A stretch of 64,000 bases of DNA from Prorocentrum cordatum (lineage: Eukaryota; Sar; Dinophyceae; Prorocentrales; Prorocentraceae): the NCBI GenBank assembly GCA_963575745.1, contig CAUYUJ010014561.1:77001-141000 (forward strand), given 5' to 3'. Of the stretch, positions 60,092-64,000 are shown in pieces (positions within the stretch are counted from its first letter, which is position 1; each line of letters starts with the position of its first letter). The notes beneath the pieces were generated by a model. It searched no databases and was not told the origin of the DNA. It was given only the letters and a program-made list of their open reading frames with translations. Made by a program: the position numbers and the translations under genes.

Positions 60092-60252
60092 CTGAGTCTC
60101 AGGGCTGGGCTTCCTGTGGAAGGCTTCTGGTGCACTGGCACCTCCACCGTTCCCTTTGAGGGCATGGACACGGGCCCGCGACGCCGCGATTTGTCTGCGG
60201 CGTGGCCCAGCAGCTCTCGACTCCTCTCTGGGGACCGGCTCTTAATCCTGAG

Positions 60253-60448
60253 CCTTATGCTGCCCCCCTCGTATTTAGAGACCACATCCCAGAAATAGTG
60301 TCGAGCGCCCAGAAAAGTGTCGAAACAGTGTCGAACGAGTGTCGCCTCCCAGGACCCGACGTGGGAAACCCCGCAAGTTTCGGTACGTGGTGCTCGAAAT
60401 TCTTTGTGGTGGTCAAGGCTACAGTAGGTTGGCACATCATAACCTGAG
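60253..60448 (-). repeat. dispersed repeat, family H copy 2 (reverse orientation)
   Basis: ACCACATCCCAGAAATAGTG, TCGAGCGCCCAGAAAAGTGT, CGAAACAGTGTCGAACGAGT and GTGCTCGAAATTCTTTGTGG mirror the 33824-34045 copy. Confidence 0.65.
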
Positions 60449-60707
60449 CCGTTGTTTGACAATCTTGGGTCAGGGCGAGGGCCACGCCCGGGACCGATCC
60501 TCGGGAAACCGAGTGTCGACATGCTGCCAAGACGCCACGGGCGTCCCCAGACACCTGGCGTCTCGATCCTCCGACTGCCCCGGGGCCGCCCTTGTTTCTC
60601 CTCCCGAGTCGCTTTCGGACGGTCCCGCGGCCCGGTGAGGGCCCCGCGGGGCCGCAAACGACAACACACAGGTGCCTCGGCCTTTGCGGCTCGCCGGATG
60701 TCTGGGC

Positions 60708-60848
60708 CTCCTCCTCCTCCGCCTCCTCCTCCTCCTCCTCTTCCTTCTCTTCCTTGTCCTCCCCCTCCCCCTCCTCCTCCTCCTCCTCCTCCTCCTCCTC
60801 GTCCTCCTCCTCCTCCTCCTCCTCCTCCTCCTCCTCCTCCTCTCCCTC
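60708..60848 (+). repeat. (TCC)n microsatellite
   Basis: Polypyrimidine TCC run that ends about 25 bp before the inferred acceptor of the exon at 60875, so it may double as the pyrimidine tract. Confidence 0.95.
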
Positions 60849-60874
60849 CTCCTTCTGTGCCCGTCGCTCGCGAG

Positions 60875-60958
60875 GACCTGCGCTCCGGCGCTCTGGCGTG
60901 CGAGTGGCTCGACGGCGACGCCGCGCGCGCCGTGGCGGGGGCCGCGGCGTCCTCGCAG
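60875..60958 (+). CDS. UBE2O-like protein, next exon
   Basis: An 84-nt exon (28 codons), phase 0 at both ends: DLRSGALACEWLDGDAARAV followed by AGAAASSQ. The acceptor is TTCTGTGCCCGTCGCTCGCG followed by AG, then G; the donor is GC (GCGCAC) after CGCAG. The CEWLDG motif corresponds to the conserved WLxG that follows FhPGxVV in UBE2O proteins, so it is the expected continuation of the 57848-58267 exon. The following exon was not identified with certainty. A short protein-like stretch EYSTPELHVVDVQ near 63708-63746 after TGTAAG is a possible but weak candidate. Confidence 0.5.
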
Positions 60959-61270
60959 GCGCACCCCGAGCGGGCTCCGCCGCCGCGCGTGGAGGCCACG
61001 ATCGAGGATCGGGATCGGAAAAGAGGGGGGTGATATCTAGGGGGGGTGGATTTCATGGCGCGGGCCATGATTTTTCCTCAGATTTCATGGCGCCTCTTCT
61101 TGTTTCATTACGTCCCAGGCCCCCCCGCTGGGCCGCGCACATGCCGCCGGTCATGATTTGCACTCCCCCCTTTTGGACACCCCCCTCTTGGCCGCTCCCG
61201 AGAGGAGGTCCGCGCCGGAGAGGCGCGGGTGGAGTGGCTCACCCAGGCGTCGCCATGAAGCTGGGCTTGA

Positions 61271-61433
61271 GTCCGACACGTCCCTCTACAGGGGGAGCCT
61301 TCCGACATAGCCAAGAGATGCTCTGGGGCCGAGTCTTCTGCTATGCTTTGCTGGTTTCATCACATTTGGGGGTATGTTTGACTATCTTTCGTGTTTCTCT
61401 TCCAAAGTCCGCCTGTGGGGGGACATGCCCGAC
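61271..61433. mobile_element. MITE-like element, family A copy 11
   Basis: GTCCGACACGTCCCTCTACA left; CGCCTGTGGGGGGACATGCC followed by CGAC right; 163 bp. The core has CTCTGGGGCCGAGTCTTCTG and TATGTTTGACTATCTTTCGT. Only 9 bp separate it from family B copy 3. Confidence 0.8.
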
Positions 61434-61442
61434 CTAAAGCTT

Positions 61443-61635
61443 GGCCTCGCAGATGGGGTCCGAGCAGGTGGGGTCGGAGAATCGCGCGGCTCGATGTGGA
61501 GCCCGATTTCCTGTGCCCTGGCGTCGCCGATGCACCGCCGACGTCGCCGACGCATGATCGATGCATCGCCGATGCATCGGCGACGCATCGGCGATGCGGC
61601 GCGATCCTGCGACCCCACCTTCTCGGACCCCATCT
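61443..61635. mobile_element. MITE-like element, family B copy 3
   Basis: GGCCTCGCAGATGGGGTCCG and AGCAGGTGGGGTCGGAGAAT on the left; GATCCTGCGACCCCACCTTC and TCGGACCCCATCT on the right. The interior is CGATCGATGCATCGCCGATG-type palindromes. Confidence 0.82.
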
Positions 61636-61940
61636 GTCACGAGGGGAAAAAACACACAGACACAATTCATTGTCGACCCCGAGGAAAAGATGGGAAAATA
61701 TGGGAAGTGGGGGGGGAGGACGAAAACCCAGAAAATATGGAAACACATGGAGATTTGTGTCTACTGATTTGTGTGTCCCAGGGCCCCTTCACTGTTGGAG
61801 GCCGCCCATGAAGCAAACGGATCCCGAGGCAGACCCGTCCTGGAGCTTTCCTCCGTCCTCGGCCTCCCTCGGGTGCCCTCCCACGGGCTCGGGGGCAGTC
61901 ATGCAACGGCTCCGGGGCAGTCAGGCACGTCCTGGTCCGA

Positions 61941-62148
61941 AGGAGAAGAGGGAGTATACACATAAATTTCCGGAGGTCCGCTCGGACTTCTTGGATCGGC
62001 GCTGGATCCCCCCTCCCTGGCGCGCGGAGCGCGGCAGGGGCGGCGCGGTGCCAGAGGCGCGTCGGAGGCGTCAGGCGGGCCCAGCGCCGATCCAAGAGAT
62101 CTGCGAGGAACTCCGCAAGCTCATGGTTTTACCGTTTGTTCTCCCTCG
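61941..62148. mobile_element. MITE-like element, family C copy 3
   Basis: GGAGGTCCGCTCGGACTTCT and TGGATCGGCGCTGG on the left; CCAGCGCCGATCCAAGAGAT and CTGCGAGGAACTCCG on the right. The core is the family's GGCGCG/CGCGCC palindromes. Outer parts are GAGAAGAGGGAG and CTCCCTCGG. Confidence 0.75.
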
Positions 62149-62559
62149 GCTGGTGGAAGGCCCCGGAGCCCAGGACCCTTTGTCCATGAGTCGACTAGCA
62201 GATCGACTACAGGATCGACATGCCCCGAAATTTAACAAATCCTCTTCTCATCTGGGAATACATGCAACATGGTCGTAGGTCCACGAGCACTCTACACACG
62301 GCTGCGGATTCGACGAGAAAAACACTTCCGGGGTAGATTATTTCTGTTGTCGATCTCCTACAATCGAGCCTCTGATTGAGAAATCTCCTTTCGAATTTTG
62401 GCCAGCGTTGTCCAATCAAATTCCCGGAAATCTGGCCCAGTTTCTTGAGCACACTCGCCCCTCCAGCGTGAATAGGCCCAGTGCGGTTTCAAGAAACTGC
62501 CGGGAAGCTGGCCCAGATTTCTCAAACTGCAGTTGTTTTTGCTGATCAGAGGTTCGGCT

Positions 62560-62715
62560 CCACAGCCAACCCGCATGAGAAGGAGGGGCAACCTCCCCAA
62601 GGGTACCCCTTCCAGCCTTGCCCCCCCGGCCCATCCTTGGCCACCTCCCCTGGCCGCGCCCCGCTCGAACAGCCTCGAAAGGGCCCTCCAGGGCCCTTGC
62701 ACCCTTACCCATCGG
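62560..62715. mobile_element. MITE-like element, family I copy 3 (diverged ends)
   Basis: The core GGGTACCCCTTCCAGCCTTG, GGCCGCGCCCCGCTCGAACA and CCCTTGCACCCTTACCC matches copies 1 and 2. The terminal inverted repeats are eroded (AACCCGCATGAGAAGGAGGG). Confidence 0.6.
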
Positions 62716-62898
62716 TCGTCACAGGTAGGCGCATTCTTGGACTCCCCGATCCCACTCTTACTGTATAAGCTCAGTCCTACTTCGGGGCTCGAGTGGATTC
62801 ACCTCTTCCGCCCTCCCGAGGGGGCGGACGAAGCCACCTCTGCGCCCGGCGCCCCCCTCCTTCACTGTGCCCTGCCTGCCTCCTCCGACCCGTGGGCA
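62707..62898. mobile_element. MITE-like element, family E copy 4
   Basis: ACCCATCGGTCGTCACAGGT followed by AGG on the left, TGCCTCCTCCGACCCGTGGG on the right. The core GACTCCCCGATCCCACTCTT and CCGCCCTCCCGAGGGGGCGG is family-like. It abuts family I copy 3. Confidence 0.68.
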
Positions 62899-63031
62899 GC
62901 GTGCGTCCTCCTTTGCTGCGGGCCGACGGCGCGCTCGGCCCGCCACTCGCGCCCGGGCCCGCCCGCCTCGCGCCCCCCCCTCCTGCCAGGAGCGACAGGA
63001 GGACGCACACGTCCACGGGTCCACGCTTCTA

Positions 63032-63279
63032 GGCCTCCCAGATGGGGTCGGAGTAGATAGGGTCGGAGGATCGCGCCGCATCGCCGATGTATCGGCGATG
63101 CGGCTCGATTTGGGGCCCGATTTTCTCCACGCCGACGTCTCGGATATATCGCCGACGTCGACCATGCATCGCCAGTGCATCGCCGATGCATCGCCGATGC
63201 ATCGGCGATGCATCGGCGATGTATCGGCGATGCGGCGCGATCCTCCGACCCCATCTACTCCGACCCCATCTAGGAGGCC
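63032..63279. mobile_element. MITE-like element, family B copy 4
   Basis: GGCCTCCCAGATGGGGTCGG and GGTCGGAGGATCGCGCCGCA with GCGGC at the left; GCGGCGCGATCCTCCGACCC, CATCTACTCCGACCCCATCT and AGGAGGCC at the right. The arms are about 70 bp with high identity. The interior is GCATCGCCGATGCATCGGCG palindromes. The best copy of the family, with possible CTCTA/CTTCT flanks. Confidence 0.88.
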
Positions 63280-63397
63280 TCTAACGCTGGCTTCGAGAGC
63301 ATGCGTTGCGCGACGAATGCTCGCATCACGCGGACGGTCTCGCGGACCGAGGGGCCGTGGTCCTGTGCATGGCTGGGCGCGTACGTCAGTTGTCCTG

Positions 63398-63532
63398 GTA
63401 TCGCTCGGACGTGTGCACTTTCTCTCGGCGGGGATTATAAAGAACATCCTGGAGAAAAAAAAAGAAAAAAACAAAAAAACAAAAAAAAGAAACTGAAAAG
63501 AGCCTGGGGAATGGACGTCCGAGCGATGGCCA
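63398..63532. mobile_element. MITE-like element, family D copy 5
   Basis: TATCGCTCGGACGTGTGCAC, TCTCTCGGCGGGGATTATAA, an A-rich interior (63450-63500), then GGGGAATGGACGTCCGAGCG followed by ATGGC. The interior differs from other copies by the A-run. 63535-64000 shows no firm gene. Confidence 0.75.
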
Positions 63533-64000
63533 GCTGTGGGCGCCCCGCTGCGAGGTGCCCCTCCCGCACGGCCGGTCCACGGAGCGGCCGCCCAGCCCCC
63601 GGGCCCGGGGCCAGGAGCGCGGCGGGGGCCCGGCCAACAGGGCGCGCGCGGCACGCCCTCGGCTCCGGCGCCACGGCCGGGCGCCCCCGACCCTCCGCAG
63701 CGCTGTAAGGAGTACAGCACTCCAGAGCTGCACGTTGTGGATGTCCAGTTCCTCGAAGGGTCTTTGATTTTCTGGGGGGGCCAGGATCCTTGCATTCCTA
63801 GTTGTTCTATCCTGGGCCTCTTCCTGGCCACCAGGGGGGCCAGGAACACTTAGAAACGAGCACACTCAGAAATGAGCGCGATTAGAAATGAACGACGTGC
63901 ATATCGTAAGAATATAGACCGATCTGGGCTGCGAAAGCCTCGACTGGTATTTGGGCATCTGGGTCCATGGGGCTATTTTCCAGCCCTCCCATGGAAGGTC

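Larger units (their letters stand above)
58268..60874 (+). other. UBE2O-like gene intron (2,607 nt, GA-AG)
   Basis: Inferred from the protein join STQ-DLRSGALACEWLDG, which continues FPGxVhhxxxxxhxxxxWLxG of the family. The borders share AGGAC: GCAG/GACGTC and GCGAG/GACCTG. It holds family I copy 2, family D copy 4, a family A copy, CTCAGGA-type degenerate repeats, family H copy 2 and a (TCC)n tract next to the acceptor. Confidence 0.5.

Noticed and set aside
63708-63850. EYSTPELHVVDVQFLEGSLIFWGG as the next UBE2O exon
   Set aside because: AG before GAG fits and the sequence is protein-like, but no donor of the expected kind follows and the alignment to the family is too weak to call.

Overview
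The window reads as nuclear DNA of a dinoflagellate. It is GC-rich and full of long trinucleotide microsatellites, minisatellites and short inverted-repeat elements. Genes are split into small exons by multi-kilobase introns. Inferred splice sites are GT, GC or GA donors and AG acceptors followed by G. The retrotransposons also resemble algal and dinoflagellate types. No operon, tRNA, rRNA, CRISPR array or complete spliced-leader sequence was seen. The genus cannot be fixed from the sequence alone (Prorocentrum, Polarella or Symbiodiniaceae would all fit).

Host genes. (1) A BTB/POZ-domain gene on the + strand is rebuilt from micro-exons at 446-496, 6470-6571, 15653-15715 and 21332-21382, with a possible last exon at 21713-21814. 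All introns are phase 0, and joining the exons gives a continuous second half of a BTB domain. (2) A UBE2O-like gene (large ubiquitin-conjugating E2/E3 enzyme) is represented by exons at 57848-58267 and 60875-60958; it continues outside the recognisable part. (3) Weaker candidates are a SAP-like exon near 26954-27009, a cold-shock-like exon near 37480-37599, and unassigned coding-looking stretches near 9298-10047, 14134-14386, 29851-30271 and 30552-30648.

Retroelements. 42742-45019 is the 3' part of a LINE-type (non-LTR) element: end of the reverse transcriptase, zinc knuckle, RNase H and C-terminal Cys motifs, with one frameshift. 45542-53599 is a nearly complete Ty1/copia element with two 152-bp LTRs, a primer-binding site, a polypurine tract, and gag, protease, integrase, RT and RNase H. 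It was inserted inside a (TCC)n microsatellite and is broken by three frameshifts.

The rest is repeats. 1-21 kb (introns of the BTB gene) holds (ACT)n, a 90-bp tandem array, a 79-bp tandem array, a CGCG/GTT dispersed repeat and CCCTTCGTGG arrays. 16.6-18.1 kb is a GGGACAGTG minisatellite framed by ~190-bp inverted arms. 24.2-25.3 kb is an 11-bp GGGTCGCGGGT satellite with a 349-bp higher-order unit. From 27 kb to the end the space between microsatellites is largely tiled by at least nine families of small (about 100-310 bp) elements with terminal inverted repeats. They are often nested in, or abutted to, each other. This set of MITE-like families, possibly the material from which the long introns are built, is the most notable content of the window.
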